A stretch of 64,000 bases of DNA from Chryseobacterium sp. FH2 (GCF_001045455.1 NZ_LFNE01000003.1:248001-312000), one strand, 5' to 3'; counted from the first letter of the stretch, positions 48,082 to 56,868 are shown. The notes: generated by a model from the sequence alone, not told the origin. Program-made: numbers and translations.

Positions 48082-49842
48082 ATGATGAAATATATTCTTC
48101 CAATCATATTTTTAGGGGTTTCGTCTGTGGCGTTTTCCCAAATAAAAGAAGAAAAACTGATTCTTAATAAAAAAAGAGAACCGGAGGTGAAAAAAATCGA
48201 AAAGAAGAAAACTTCTGTGGAAACTATTAAAAATTATCCGCCGGAAGAGAAATCTCAGAATCCTGTAAAGTATAATATTACAGATGTTCCTGCGGTTTCT
48301 GATTTCAAAACTTCGACTATTCAGGGTGAAGATGTGACTCCAAAATTTGAGGGGACTGCACAAGATAACTATTTCCAGTTTGGGATGGGGAATTACGGTA
48401 AAATTTTAGCGGATGCCAATATTTCAAAAACATTGGAAAACAAAATTGAAGTAGGGGCGGATGTTCATGTGCTTTCAACTCAAGGTTTAAAAAAGGAATA
48501 CGCTTGGGATTCTAAACAAAGCAATGCAACAATTGGTGCTTTTCTTAATTCTTACGGCGAAAAAGGAAAATTTAATGTAAATGCTGAATATGGCCTAAAT
48601 AACTATAATTATTATGGTATTTATGCTTTAGAACCTTCTGCAGATGTTGATTTAAAGCAAAAGGTAAATCAGTTTAAAGTAAATGGTTATTATGATTTTT
48701 ATTCTAATGAAATTTTGAATGATGTAAGGGTAAAATCATCATTTTTAAAAGATCATTTTGATGCTCAGGAAAATCAGGTTTCTATTTTGGCTAATTTTTC
48801 TAAACATGCTGTAGAACTTGGTAAATCTGGAGTTAATTTAAATGCTGATTTAGGTGTTGGCCTGGAAAGTGTAAAAACTGATTTTGCTATCAGAGATAAA
48901 AATTCGGCTACATTTTTTAATATGAATCTGGCTCCGAAAGTTACTTTCAGAAAAGGAGATTCATATTTAATGTTAGGTTCTTCATTTTCGTTCTTGAATG
49001 CCAAAAATTCAAACGATTTATTGGCTGAACAACTAAAGAATAACAAGACGTATTGGTTTCCGCAGGCAGAGTTTCAATACGCAGCAGCAAATGAATTTAA
49101 GTTTTACGGAGGAGTTGACGGAGGTTTGAAACTGAATACATACAGTGACTTGCTTCAGGAAAATCCATTCATCGTTTCTGATCAGTATTTAAAACCAACT
49201 GAAACAAAATATCATTTTTATGTAGGTTTAAGAGGGGATATTGATGAAACTTTTAAGTATGATATTTCGGCGGGATATGGAAAAATGCGTGATATTATGT
49301 TCTTTAAAGCAAATGACTTGTTTGATAATACCTATTCTCTTAACCGTTCTGCATACAATTTTGCGAATACTTTCTCGGCTATTTATGATGATGGGAATGT
49401 AAGTGATATCAAAGGAAGTTTGCAGTATTTCCCCCTGGAAAATTTAATCTTGGACGGAGAAGTGAGGTTCACAAAATATGACCTGAAAAACTACGAAAAT
49501 ATCTATAACGTTCCTTTGTTGAATGCGAGTATTGGAGCCAAATATACGATGCTTGATAAAAAATTATTATTAGGTTTCAAAGGAATCTTTGCAAGTGACA
49601 GAACTACGAATTCTTTCGCCATTGAAGGTGTTGGGACTCCAATGATATATCAGTCAACTGAGGATACCAATGATAAAGTTGGAGGCTATGCGGATATAAA
49701 CCTTTCCGCGGAGTATAAAATTCACAAAAATTTCAGTATTTTTGCGCTCGGAAATAATCTTCTAAGCTCAAAATATCAAACGTACAAAGGATATAAAGTT
49801 CTTGGTGCTCAGATTTTGGGAGGAATAAAGATTTCATTTTAA
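48082..49842 (+). CDS. TonB-dependent-receptor-like outer-membrane barrel protein
   Basis: A 586-residue protein with a signal peptide ending in VAFSQ (about residue 20). A Lys/Glu-rich stretch (24-60) follows, then repeated beta strands with alternating aromatic residues to the C-terminus (GYKVLGAQILGGIKISF), the sign of an outer-membrane barrel. It is shorter than a full TonB receptor and no plug domain is seen. It is probably co-transcribed with the TPR gene upstream. In flavobacteria such pairs are common but their role is not known. Confidence 0.82.
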   Translation: MMKYILPIIFLGVSSVAFSQIKEEKLILNKKREPEVKKIEKKKTSVETIKNYPPEEKSQNPVKYNITDVPAVSDFKTSTIQGEDVTPKFEGTAQDNYFQFGMGNYGKILADANISKTLENKIEVGADVHVLSTQGLKKEYAWDSKQSNATIGAFLNSYGEKGKFNVNAEYGLNNYNYYGIYALEPSADVDLKQKVNQFKVNGYYDFYSNEILNDVRVKSSFLKDHFDAQENQVSILANFSKHAVELGKSGVNLNADLGVGLESVKTDFAIRDKNSATFFNMNLAPKVTFRKGDSYLMLGSSFSFLNAKNSNDLLAEQLKNNKTYWFPQAEFQYAAANEFKFYGGVDGGLKLNTYSDLLQENPFIVSDQYLKPTETKYHFYVGLRGDIDETFKYDISAGYGKMRDIMFFKANDLFDNTYSLNRSAYNFANTFSAIYDDGNVSDIKGSLQYFPLENLILDGEVRFTKYDLKNYENIYNVPLLNASIGAKYTMLDKKLLLGFKGIFASDRTTNSFAIEGVGTPMIYQSTEDTNDKVGGYADINLSAEYKIHKNFSIFALGNNLLSSKYQTYKGYKVLGAQILGGIKISF

Positions 49843-49870
49843 TGAAGTAATTTATTATAAATTACTTTCC

Positions 49871-49942
49871 GGCTGCATAGTTTAATGGATAGAACTTCGG
49901 ATTTCGGCTCCGACAGTGAGGGTTCGAATCCTTCTGCGGTCA
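49871..49942 (+). tRNA. tRNA-Arg (anticodon TCG)
   Basis: The cloverleaf folds completely: acceptor GGCTGCA with TGCGGTC (two G-T pairs), D arm GTTT/GAAC, anticodon stem TCGGA/TCCGA with loop TTTCGGC, and T arm GAGGG/CCTTC with TTCGAAT. Bases 34-36 are TCG, reading CGA arginine codons. The discriminator base is A and no CCA is encoded. A terminator follows directly. Confidence 0.93.
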
Positions 49943-49944
49943 CA
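49931..49944 (+). repeat. 14-bp direct repeat, copy in tRNA-Arg 3' end
   Basis: CTTCTGCGGTCACA covers the 3' part of the T stem, the acceptor stem and the discriminator base of the tRNA. It recurs exactly at 51011-51024, with 1.07 kb between. Confidence 0.7.
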
Positions 49945-49946
49945 GT

Positions 49947-49992
49947 GAGCAAACCCACTCCCACAGTGGGTTTGCTCTTTTAAATTTTTTTG
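49947..49992 (+). terminator. Rho-independent terminator of tRNA-Arg
   Basis: GAGCAAACCCACT and complement form a perfect 13-bp stem with a five-base loop, followed by T-rich sequence. Confidence 0.85.
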
Positions 49993-50387
49993 GAAGCGCA
50001 TTATCAGTAACAATAATAGTAACAATTAATGCGTATGAGAAATCTAAACTTCGGATACAAAAGCTCCGACTTTCTTGTAACCAATTCAAATGATGATTGA
50101 TCCATTGAGTGCCGGTTTTTACGAACTGGACAGAGAAAAGCCATTTACTTACCGTCGCAGGTTAACCGTTTCAAAACAAAAACAGCTTATTAGGTGGGGA
50201 TATTGTTATTTTAAGAATTTTCTCTCAACCATTCTCTAAAAGTTTTACACGTACTATACAAATCTTTCCACTTGGCATAATCCTTAATTTTAATAGGTTA
50301 ATTAAATTACTATCCGGCTACATTGATCATGTATTTTTTATTAACACAAATCGGATAACTATATTCACACATGTAAGATATAATTGC
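49993..50387. other. Region between tRNA-Arg and the lipoprotein gene
   Basis: No family-supported gene. A 49-codon ORF (50090-50239, with FYELDREKPFTYRRRL) has no match that I recognise and may be a remnant. At 50047-50070 the words AACTTCGGAT and GCTCCGAC repeat the anticodon arm of the tRNA with a loop two bases longer. Confidence 0.4.
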
Positions 50388-50395
50388 TATTTTTG
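50388..50395 (+). promoter_or_regulatory. Candidate -7 element for the lipoprotein gene
   Basis: TATTTTTG fits TAnnTTTG exactly, 22 bases before the ATG. There is no clear TTG -33 element. It implies that the gene has its own promoter inside the tRNA-flanked segment. Confidence 0.45.
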
Positions 50396-50417
50396 CTCAA
50401 ATTAAATTAATTTCTTT

Positions 50418-50939
50418 ATGAAAAAAAATCTTTTACTAATAGCAACATTAATTGCTGCTTTTTCACTTATGAGTTGTACAAATGATTCTTTGTCCTCAAA
50501 TGAGGATGTTGAAAATAGTACTGTCAAATCAAAAACAGATCAAAATAATGCAAAATCTGGATATTATTTTGAAGGCCAGTTTGTTAAGGTAATTCAAAAC
50601 GGTGTTTCATTCTACATGTGGGGGTATAAAGGAGAATTAAGGCATATTGATTCACAAGCTACATGGGATGGATTATTCTCATCGAAGCCATTTACTTATA
50701 CCGTAGGTAGCTTTCAAGAAGCGACAGCTTTGACTGGCTATCCAGTTGGCAGTCCATTGTTTATTGATAACGGATTAATTCGTGATGTTAATAATGGTTA
50801 CGTTTATTTTAGAGAAGGAAATAAAATTACATACATTACAAGTGAGGCAGCTTTTAATAAGTATCACTTTAGTTGGAATGTAGTGCAAAACGTTACTTCT
50901 ATAGCGTCTTATGAAAGTGTCTGGCCTCCTTTAGAATAA
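50418..50939 (+). CDS. Lipoprotein with two beta-repeat motifs, function unknown
   Basis: A 173-residue protein with lipobox LMSC (Cys20) and a disordered Ser/Asn/Asp-rich linker up to about residue 45. Two related units follow: VKVIQNGVSFYMWGYKGELR with HIDSQATWDGLF, and LIRDVNNGYVYFREGNKITY with ITSEAAFNKYHF. This resembles the short strand-turn-strand repeats (..VYxxxxGxxxxIxSxxxF..) found in some secreted proteins of other phyla. The only gene in the segment bounded by the tRNA-derived direct repeats. Confidence 0.75.
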   Translation: MKKNLLLIATLIAAFSLMSCTNDSLSSNEDVENSTVKSKTDQNNAKSGYYFEGQFVKVIQNGVSFYMWGYKGELRHIDSQATWDGLFSSKPFTYTVGSFQEATALTGYPVGSPLFIDNGLIRDVNNGYVYFREGNKITYITSEAAFNKYHFSWNVVQNVTSIASYESVWPPLE

Positions 50940-51010
50940 TATTTTAATCGTACAATATATAATCATTAAAATGTCTGAGGGGTTTGATTTTTCCTCAAGA
51001 GAAGTCCTTA

Positions 51011-51024
51011 CTTCTGCGGTCACA
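51011..51024 (+). repeat. 14-bp direct repeat, distal copy of tRNA-Arg 3' end
   Basis: CTTCTGCGGTCACA is identical to the 3' end of the tRNA gene at 49931-49944 but has no tRNA body upstream. It is also followed by a hairpin terminator with a CCCAC/GTGGG stem core, as after the tRNA. Confidence 0.7.
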
Positions 51025-51026
51025 AT

Positions 51027-51070
51027 AAAAAATAAACAACCCACTGTTTACGGTGGGTTGTTTATTTTTT
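51027..51070. terminator. Bidirectional hairpin terminator
   Basis: A perfect 18-bp stem (AAAAAATAAACAACCCAC and complement) with an eight-base loop. It ends the minus-strand surface-protein operon and follows the orphan tRNA 3' end. Confidence 0.85.
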
Positions 51071-51104
51071 AGGGTAAAACGTAGCAATATGGATATAAAA
51101 AATT

Positions 51105-51455
51105 TTAAATATTCTCCTTATTATCGATTGGAAACAGTCTTTTCCATTTTGTAATAGTATTTCTGCTGGTCTGAAAATGATAAGCTAACTGTTTATTGTT
51201 CAATTTGTTTTTAATCTGGTAATTCAGAATTTCAAGAATAGTTTCTCTGTCATAGGCTTTAAATTTTTGGTTAATTTCTTTAGTTGTTGTATTAAATATG
51301 ATTGTATTAAGTTTCATTAAATCCATTACAGATAACGTTTTTTTTGACAAAATACTCTGACACTTCTTTTCTTTTTCAGGATATTTTTTATTGATAATAT
51401 CTGTATAAATTCTTTTATAATCGGGGTGAACTATTTTTTGTACTTTACGAGCCAT
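51105..51455 (-). CDS. Small helix-turn-helix protein, second of a pair
   Basis: A 116-residue basic protein. The N-terminal part has VHPDYKRIYTDIINKKYPEK and a helix-rich middle; the C-terminus is a transposase-like helix-turn-helix (ILNYQIKNKLNNKQLAYHFQ, then TSRNTITKWKRLF). Its gene overlaps the partner by 25 bases. I recall this two-gene set as frequent in Chryseobacterium and Elizabethkingia. It has no transposase catalytic domain, so it is probably a regulator derived from a mobile element. Confidence 0.72.
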   Translation of the reverse strand: MARKVQKIVHPDYKRIYTDIINKKYPEKEKKCQSILSKKTLSVMDLMKLNTIIFNTTTKEINQKFKAYDRETILEILNYQIKNKLNNKQLAYHFQTSRNTITKWKRLFPIDNKENI

Positions 51456-51844
51456 TTGTATAATGTGGTTTTCGATATCCTGTAATCAGTTATAACTTCT
51501 TTTTTTGTTTTTTCACCTGTTTCTATTAATTCTATCATAAAACTTATTATTTCCAGGGGGTAAAAATTTTTTCTAAGATTCAAGGATTTTCCTTTAACTT
51601 CTTTCTTTAGATTTTGTTTTGGAGAATACAATACCATGTGTTGAGTATATATTCTAAAAAAATCATATTTCAACAACTCTGACCATTTTAATAAAATATC
51701 AGATTCCATGCTCTTACATTGATAAGTTTTCTGAATTTCTTCATTTTCGCATTTAAAAAAATTACATATTTCATGGCTTTCGATTCCAGAATCCTGAACT
51801 CTTTGATAAATTAAAGAGCCGATATGAATATTTTTAAAGTTCAT
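51431..51844 (-). CDS. Small helix-turn-helix protein, first of a pair
   Basis: A 137-residue protein. An N-terminal segment, NIHIGSLIYQRVQDSGIESH, with ICNFFKCENEEIQKTYQCKS, looks like a phage-repressor-type helical domain. The C-terminus, GEKTKKEVITDYRISKTTLYKWL, is an IS3 OrfA-like helix-turn-helix. It starts nine bases after the C1q-like gene upstream and overlaps the second HTH gene, so translational coupling is likely. It probably binds DNA; targets are unknown. Confidence 0.72.
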   Translation of the reverse strand: MNFKNIHIGSLIYQRVQDSGIESHEICNFFKCENEEIQKTYQCKSMESDILLKWSELLKYDFFRIYTQHMVLYSPKQNLKKEVKGKSLNLRKNFYPLEIISFMIELIETGEKTKKEVITDYRISKTTLYKWLVKYKK

Positions 51845-51853
51845 TAAAATGCG

Positions 51854-52831
51854 CTATATTTTTGTCACAATAAAATAATAACTGAAATTGGCTCCTGAAG
51901 GAACATTAAAAAAGCATTCACTATGGGTAAACTGATTGGTTTCTCCATTTGCATATTGAAAAAACAAAGCTACTTTCTGATTGGGCTGGGTTGTCGGAAA
52001 AGCCACAGTGAGGGTTTGCGGATTTGCAATGCCATAAGAATTTGCATGTGTACTTCCGTCATTATTTCTCATGCCATTCATTAATCCTCTAAAAATTGTA
52101 TTGGTAGTATATGTATTTCCTGAAGCTGTGGCAAATATGGTATTTACCTGCATTTGTCCTGCCAGCGTATAGTTTTGTGTATTATTATATCTGTCACATC
52201 TTGCTGTTCCATAAAATTCAAAAAGATATACTCCCGGCTCAGGAACAATAATATAGTTTACATTACTTGCAGACTGTCCATTGATGGTAGCTGAGGGGTC
52301 TGTTCCAAAGGTAAAACCAATTGTATTCCCCTTTAGTCCAGGATCATCTTTAATAGCAAGATTCACGTATTGATTTGTCGTGTACAGTGAAAAACCTCCC
52401 GTATTCGTTGTGGTATTGTATGTAGATGGATATGTATTTGCATTTTGATAATACATATACTTTACGGTACCTCCCAAATCTACTCCGTTCCCGTTTGAAG
52501 TAACTCCAAAAGTATTGAATGGAGGAGTGAAATCCGTGGGATTAAGTACCGGAAGATTATCGTGTCTTACATTGCTAATACCTTCTGAATTTATATGAAG
52601 TACCGCAGTCGGGGGGGATGAGTTTGTATTAATTCCTAAATTTCCCTGATCTGTCATTCTTAAAAGTCTCGCAGACGATGAGTTATTAATATTTAAAGAA
52701 TTGGTAGCCGCTGTATTTCCTTTTGAAACAATATCGAGTGTAGCGGAAGGGTTTACTGTATTAATCCCAACATTCTGACCAAAAGAAACAGAAAAAGCTG
52801 TACAAAAATAGATAGTAACTAATTTTCTCAT
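51854..52831 (-). CDS. Secreted C1q-like protein
   Basis: A 325-residue exported protein. The signal peptide ends near SFGQ (residue 19). It continues with NVGINTVNPSATLDIVSKGN, a module that starts many flavobacterial surface proteins. The C-terminal about 130 residues (YIIVPEPGVYLFEFYGTARC, VALFFQYANGETNQFTHSECFF) resemble the C1q/TNF jelly-roll fold that forms trimers. Three such genes lie in a row. It is three bases from the next gene, so they form an operon. Confidence 0.8.
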   Translation of the reverse strand: MRKLVTIYFCTAFSVSFGQNVGINTVNPSATLDIVSKGNTAATNSLNINNSSSARLLRMTDQGNLGINTNSSPPTAVLHINSEGISNVRHDNLPVLNPTDFTPPFNTFGVTSNGNGVDLGGTVKYMYYQNANTYPSTYNTTTNTGGFSLYTTNQYVNLAIKDDPGLKGNTIGFTFGTDPSATINGQSASNVNYIIVPEPGVYLFEFYGTARCDRYNNTQNYTLAGQMQVNTIFATASGNTYTTNTIFRGLMNGMRNNDGSTHANSYGIANPQTLTVAFPTTQPNQKVALFFQYANGETNQFTHSECFFNVPSGANFSYYFIVTKI

Positions 52832-52834
52832 GTC

Positions 52835-53767
52835 TTATAATTTTGAAATGATCAAAGTAACTCTCTTATCAAGTCCACTCGGGGCTGAAAGGCTGCAAAC
52901 ATTTGTATTAAACTGATCGCCGGTTCCCCAGTTTACGAAAAAGGCAATTTTCTGGTTTGCGGAAGCAGTCTCTACAACTGAAAAAATATTGTGAGCAAAA
53001 GGATAATTGTATGTTCCGGTGGTTGCCAAAATTCCGGTATCCTGTCTTAAAGGAAATGCGTTATATCTTATTGTCGTTAGTTCCTGATAGTTTGTACTTC
53101 CCGCTGAAGCCAGATAAATTCCGGTTCCTATTCCTAGAAGGTTATTTCCTCCCGAGCTTGAGGATTTAGTTCCTGTACAGCTTGTGTAATAGTTCAAATT
53201 TAATTTATAAATTCCAGGATTAGGAATTGTAATATAAACTACTTGAGATGTTGATACTGTTGTGCCTGAAGTACGTGTCAAAGTAGCTGAAGCATCAAGT
53301 CCTCTCGAAACTCCCAGAGGGTTATTAACAATTCCGGTACTGGCAAAAGGTATGCTGTAAAAAATACTGTTATTGTTTAAAGAAAAGTTATTTACAGTCT
53401 CCGAAGTATCTATTGTAATATATGAATATGCAACACTCGGGACATAGGTTCCCACATATCCATTTGCATCTATTGCAAGCGGAGAGACACTTCCCGTAAA
53501 TTGTGGCAGATTTTCATACCGTATTGATCCGTTTGTATGAAGTTTTGCAGTGGGGGCAGTTACGTTTATTCCTACGTTTCCATTATCCAAAACAGTAAGC
53601 ATTTCTGTTCCGGTGGAATTATTGATTTCAAGAGCTTTTGTTGCACCTGTATTTCCTTTCGATTTAATGTCTAATGTAGCCGAAGGATTTGTCTCGTTGA
53701 TGCCAACTTGAGCAAAAGTAACCGGTGATAACAATATGCATATGATTTTTATAACTTGCTTTTTCAT
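52835..53767 (-). CDS. Secreted C1q-like protein, paralogue
   Basis: A 310-residue exported protein with signal peptide ending in TFAQ (residue 20), followed by VGINETNPSATLDIKSKGNT. The C-terminal half (YITIPNPGIYKLNLNYYTSC, ANQKIAFFVNWGTGDQFNTN) is the same jelly-roll type as its neighbour. The two share their opening about 60 residues closely, pointing to duplication. Confidence 0.8.
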   Translation of the reverse strand: MKKQVIKIICILLSPVTFAQVGINETNPSATLDIKSKGNTGATKALEINNSTGTEMLTVLDNGNVGINVTAPTAKLHTNGSIRYENLPQFTGSVSPLAIDANGYVGTYVPSVAYSYITIDTSETVNNFSLNNNSIFYSIPFASTGIVNNPLGVSRGLDASATLTRTSGTTVSTSQVVYITIPNPGIYKLNLNYYTSCTGTKSSSSGGNNLLGIGTGIYLASAGSTNYQELTTIRYNAFPLRQDTGILATTGTYNYPFAHNIFSVVETASANQKIAFFVNWGTGDQFNTNVCSLSAPSGLDKRVTLIISKL

Positions 53768-53814
53768 TCTTAATGTATTTAAAAATTTCGATATATATGT
53801 AGTATTAAAGAAAA

Positions 53815-54786
53815 TTATGGGGTAGATAACTGTTGTAGCGAAAAGTTTCTGCTTTCTTTCAATGAGTTCGGCGCTTGAATAGATACACTATTGGTAGGTT
53901 TATTAAATGCTCCCCAATTCATGGTTAAATATACCCTATCTCCTGCATCGAGATGAACAATACAGCTTACATTGATGGGGGAATTTCCCTGGGAGGCAGT
54001 TTGGTTGTCAAAATTCGCCCTGTTTCCACCGATAATGTTACTTAATGTTGTTCCATTTTTAGTAATATTAAGATTTATCCCGGTAAATGCATCAGTTCCG
54101 GTAACGGCTGTTCCGCTTTTAAAATAAGAATAACCTTCTATCTTATAAACTCCAGATTCAATAATCTGCCAATAATCGCCGACATCATTCCAGGTTGCAG
54201 AGCCTCCCTGGTTTACAATTATATCGCTGGATGAAAAAGGAATTATCTGAGGATTACTGTTATTAAAATTAGTGAGATCCGTTCCTGTAAACGTAACTGA
54301 AGTAGTTGCTCCTAAAGCGGCTATAGTAGGTGTTGCTTTATTGATTAAAAGTGCTGCTTCCCAAGTAGTTCCCGTAAGAGTTCCTTTGCTTATGAACATT
54401 GTATATCCGCCTGGCGTAAGTGTCACACTTGAAACTCCTGCTCCAGACTGATTATCTATAAGCTCAGATCCGTTTGCTGAAATAGTAAGTTTTCCTGTTC
54501 CTACGTTTTTTATATAATAAATTCGTCCCAGCGTATTTCGTGCAGCAGGAGAAGCTGCAACTGCTGCTGGTAAAGTGAATGTTCCGGCAGAAGAGCCATT
54601 GTATGCCATATAAAAATCATTTACTCCAAGTGTCGTTGAAGTAGTTACGCTCCTGTACTGTCCCGCGATAGAACCGTTAATGGTAAGGGTGCTTCCCGGA
54701 TTTACAGTATTGATACCCACATTTCCATTCTGGGAATAAAGCAGACTGGAAAAAATTGTTAAAATAAAGAAGGATAAATTTTTCAT
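53815..54786 (-). CDS. Secreted C1q-like protein, third paralogue
   Basis: About 323 residues. The ATG at 54786 gives a clean signal peptide (MKNLSFFILTIFSSLLYSQ). NVGINTVNPGSTLTINGSI follows, then a region (FYMAYNGSSAGTFTLPAAV...) related to phage-tail-like beta domains, and a C-terminal C1q-like part (VYKIEGYSYFKSGTAVTG, GDRVYLTMNWGAF). An upstream in-frame TTG at 54819 is less likely. It is 47 bases from the next gene. Confidence 0.8.
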   Translation of the reverse strand: MKNLSFFILTIFSSLLYSQNGNVGINTVNPGSTLTINGSIAGQYRSVTTSTTLGVNDFYMAYNGSSAGTFTLPAAVAASPAARNTLGRIYYIKNVGTGKLTISANGSELIDNQSGAGVSSVTLTPGGYTMFISKGTLTGTTWEAALLINKATPTIAALGATTSVTFTGTDLTNFNNSNPQIIPFSSSDIIVNQGGSATWNDVGDYWQIIESGVYKIEGYSYFKSGTAVTGTDAFTGINLNITKNGTTLSNIIGGNRANFDNQTASQGNSPINVSCIVHLDAGDRVYLTMNWGAFNKPTNSVSIQAPNSLKESRNFSLQQLSTP

Positions 54787-54925
54787 AATAGTGTATTTGT
54801 GAAAGTTTAATTTTTTCAATTTAAAAATTGGTATAATCCACGAAGGGGGAATATGGATTATACCTTTAATTCGTCAGTTGTGTATTTAGAACCGTTCAGA
54901 TTACGTATCATTAATTATTTATATT

Positions 54926-54938
54926 TGAGAGACTTAGT
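54926..54938 (+). repeat. 13-bp inverted repeat, left copy
   Basis: TGAGAGACTTAGT, in the gap between the adhesin-like gene and the C1q-like gene. Its reverse complement is at 58584-58596. The pair encloses the adhesin and regulator genes. Confidence 0.35.
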
Positions 54939-54967
54939 AATCAATGACTTTCCTTATTTCTTATTTC

Positions 54968-56653
54968 TTAAAGTATATTCTTATTTTTTGTATCAATTAT
55001 TTTCTTTAGGTTTTTAATTTCTTTATTTAATTCTATGATGTGTAAATAGAGTTCTTCGATTTTTTCAAGATTCTGAACGGTAAGCGCAGAAATGTCATAC
55101 GAGTATCCCATTTCGGTTTTTTCCAGTTCCTTTACAGAGGTTATTCCCGGTAAATGATGGTTTTCTTTTACATACTGTTCTACCTGTTCCAATGACTGAA
55201 ACTGATATTTTTTATTTAAATCCGAATAATTATTAAAATATTTCTGGAATACATAATCAGGATAATTTGCTGAACTGGTTCTTATATTTCCATCAACTCG
55301 TAATGTTTCTCCTTTTGCTGAAGGCTGTGTAAATCCTATTCCTACCCAGCCGTTTTTTCTTACTGTGACAGCATTGGCTCTACTGCCTTCAGTACCGATT
55401 CCTACTTGAAATATTGTTCCGTCACCAGCCTGTGGGTTTCCTCCGTTTGCTACTACTGCATTATATTTTCCTACTACCATTTCGTTATTAAAAGTTGCAA
55501 TTGTATTATCTCCCATCGCAACACTTCTTTCAGCTATTGCTCTTGTAGAAACACCAAAAGCGGTGGAGTTGTCACCCGCAGCAGTTGTAGAGTTTCCGAA
55601 TGCTGTAGAATTTGTACCTGTTGCATTCGTTAAAACCCCAAATGCAGTGGAGTTATTTCCTGATGATTTAGACGAATTTCCAAAAGCCGTAGAGTTATCT
55701 CCAGAAGCCAGCGTATCAAACCCAAAAGCAATTGCTCTTGATGAGTTGGCTCTTGTTGAATTTCCAAAAGCCGTAGATCCTGCACCTGACGCGATTGTAC
55801 CATAACCAAATGCAGTAGAATTAATTCCGGAAGCCGTTGAACCGTTTCCAAATGCTATAGAAGTATCCCCGGAAGCTAAAGTATCATATCCAAAAGAAAT
55901 AGCACGAAAATCTGTAGCTCTGGAACTATACCCGAAAGCCGTAGAATTCTGTCCCAATGCCGTTGTAGAATTGCCAAATGCTGTTGCATAGTTCCCTAAA
56001 GCGGTAGTTCCTGTCCCGAATGCTGTTGAATTTGTTCCTGAAGCTTTTGTATTGTTTCCAAATGTTGTAGAATTCGTCCCGGCAGCTGTTGTCTGATAGC
56101 CGAATGATATGGCACGGGCTTCCAAGGCCTTTGTTTCATATCCAAAAGCCGTAGAATTTTGTCCCGATGCCGTTGTAGAATTACCGAAAGCGGTTGCATA
56201 ATCGCCTGAAGCTGCGGTGGATGAGCCAAAGGCTGTGGCGCTCGTCCCCGAGGCTTTTGTCTGATAGCCATAAGCCACTGCACGGTTGGCTGTAGCTTTT
56301 GTATCATATCCAAAGGCAGTAGAGTTTTGCCCGGATGCCGTTGCAGAATTACCAAAAGCGGTTGCATAATCACTTGAAGCCGTTGTAGATGTGCCAAATG
56401 CCATTGAACTATTGCCTGAAGAAGATGTTCCGTTACCAAAAGCTGCCGAATTTCTTCCGCTTGCAGTAACTGCATTCCCTACACCTATTGAATTTATGCC
56501 AATTTCAGCTGTAGTATTTGCAATTCCTCCCCGAATTGTTCCGTTTACATGTAATGTTGATAATGGTTGTGCAGTGTTAATGCCGACTTTACCACTTTGA
56601 GCATAGATAATGCTAAAAGAAATAATCCCTAACGTGGTGATTGTTTTTCTCAT
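54968..56653 (-). CDS. Trimeric-adhesin-like protein with Hep_Hag head repeats
   Basis: A 561-residue exported protein. The signal peptide ends in IYAQ (residue 19). Residues about 58-385 are some two dozen 14-residue repeats of the form S.AFG..T.ASG..S, the YadA/Hep_Hag left-handed beta-roll head motif. A short linker follows, then a C-terminal helix-containing region (YQFQSLEQVEQYVKENHHLP, IEELYLHIIELNKEIKNLKK) common in flavobacterial tail-fibre-like surface proteins. It lacks a YadA barrel anchor, so it must be attached or secreted in another way. Probably a trimer. Confidence 0.88.
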   Translation of the reverse strand: MRKTITTLGIISFSIIYAQSGKVGINTAQPLSTLHVNGTIRGGIANTTAEIGINSIGVGNAVTASGRNSAAFGNGTSSSGNSSMAFGTSTTASSDYATAFGNSATASGQNSTAFGYDTKATANRAVAYGYQTKASGTSATAFGSSTAASGDYATAFGNSTTASGQNSTAFGYETKALEARAISFGYQTTAAGTNSTTFGNNTKASGTNSTAFGTGTTALGNYATAFGNSTTALGQNSTAFGYSSRATDFRAISFGYDTLASGDTSIAFGNGSTASGINSTAFGYGTIASGAGSTAFGNSTRANSSRAIAFGFDTLASGDNSTAFGNSSKSSGNNSTAFGVLTNATGTNSTAFGNSTTAAGDNSTAFGVSTRAIAERSVAMGDNTIATFNNEMVVGKYNAVVANGGNPQAGDGTIFQVGIGTEGSRANAVTVRKNGWVGIGFTQPSAKGETLRVDGNIRTSSANYPDYVFQKYFNNYSDLNKKYQFQSLEQVEQYVKENHHLPGITSVKELEKTEMGYSYDISALTVQNLEKIEELYLHIIELNKEIKNLKKIIDTKNKNIL

Positions 56654-56868
56654 TTGTTAAAATAATTTTTTTGTGTGTTTATGTTCAATTTTCAAGCTTA
56701 AAATTTTTTCACCGAAATTGATACGCAAAACTACTATTCGAAATAAAAAAACACACACCGCATTTGCACTGCATGTGGCAATTGTTTGATTTTCAATTAA
56801 ATAAAATGAGGCGGAGTGTAGGTGCAGTGTATGAAAAAATAACTCTTAAAGTAGAGTTATTTTAAATT

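Noticed and set aside
50090..50239. A 49-codon ORF near tRNA-Arg as an integrase or excisionase fragment
   Set aside because: The sequence has no integrase motif (R...HxxR...Y) and no recognisable HTH.
51105..51844. The HTH pair as an insertion sequence
   Set aside because: There is no DDE catalytic domain, no terminal inverted repeats and no target duplication around the pair.
55406..55851. Several ORFs on both strands inside the adhesin-like gene
   Set aside because: They arise because the 42-base repeat unit keeps other frames open; they have low-complexity products with no family and no start signals.
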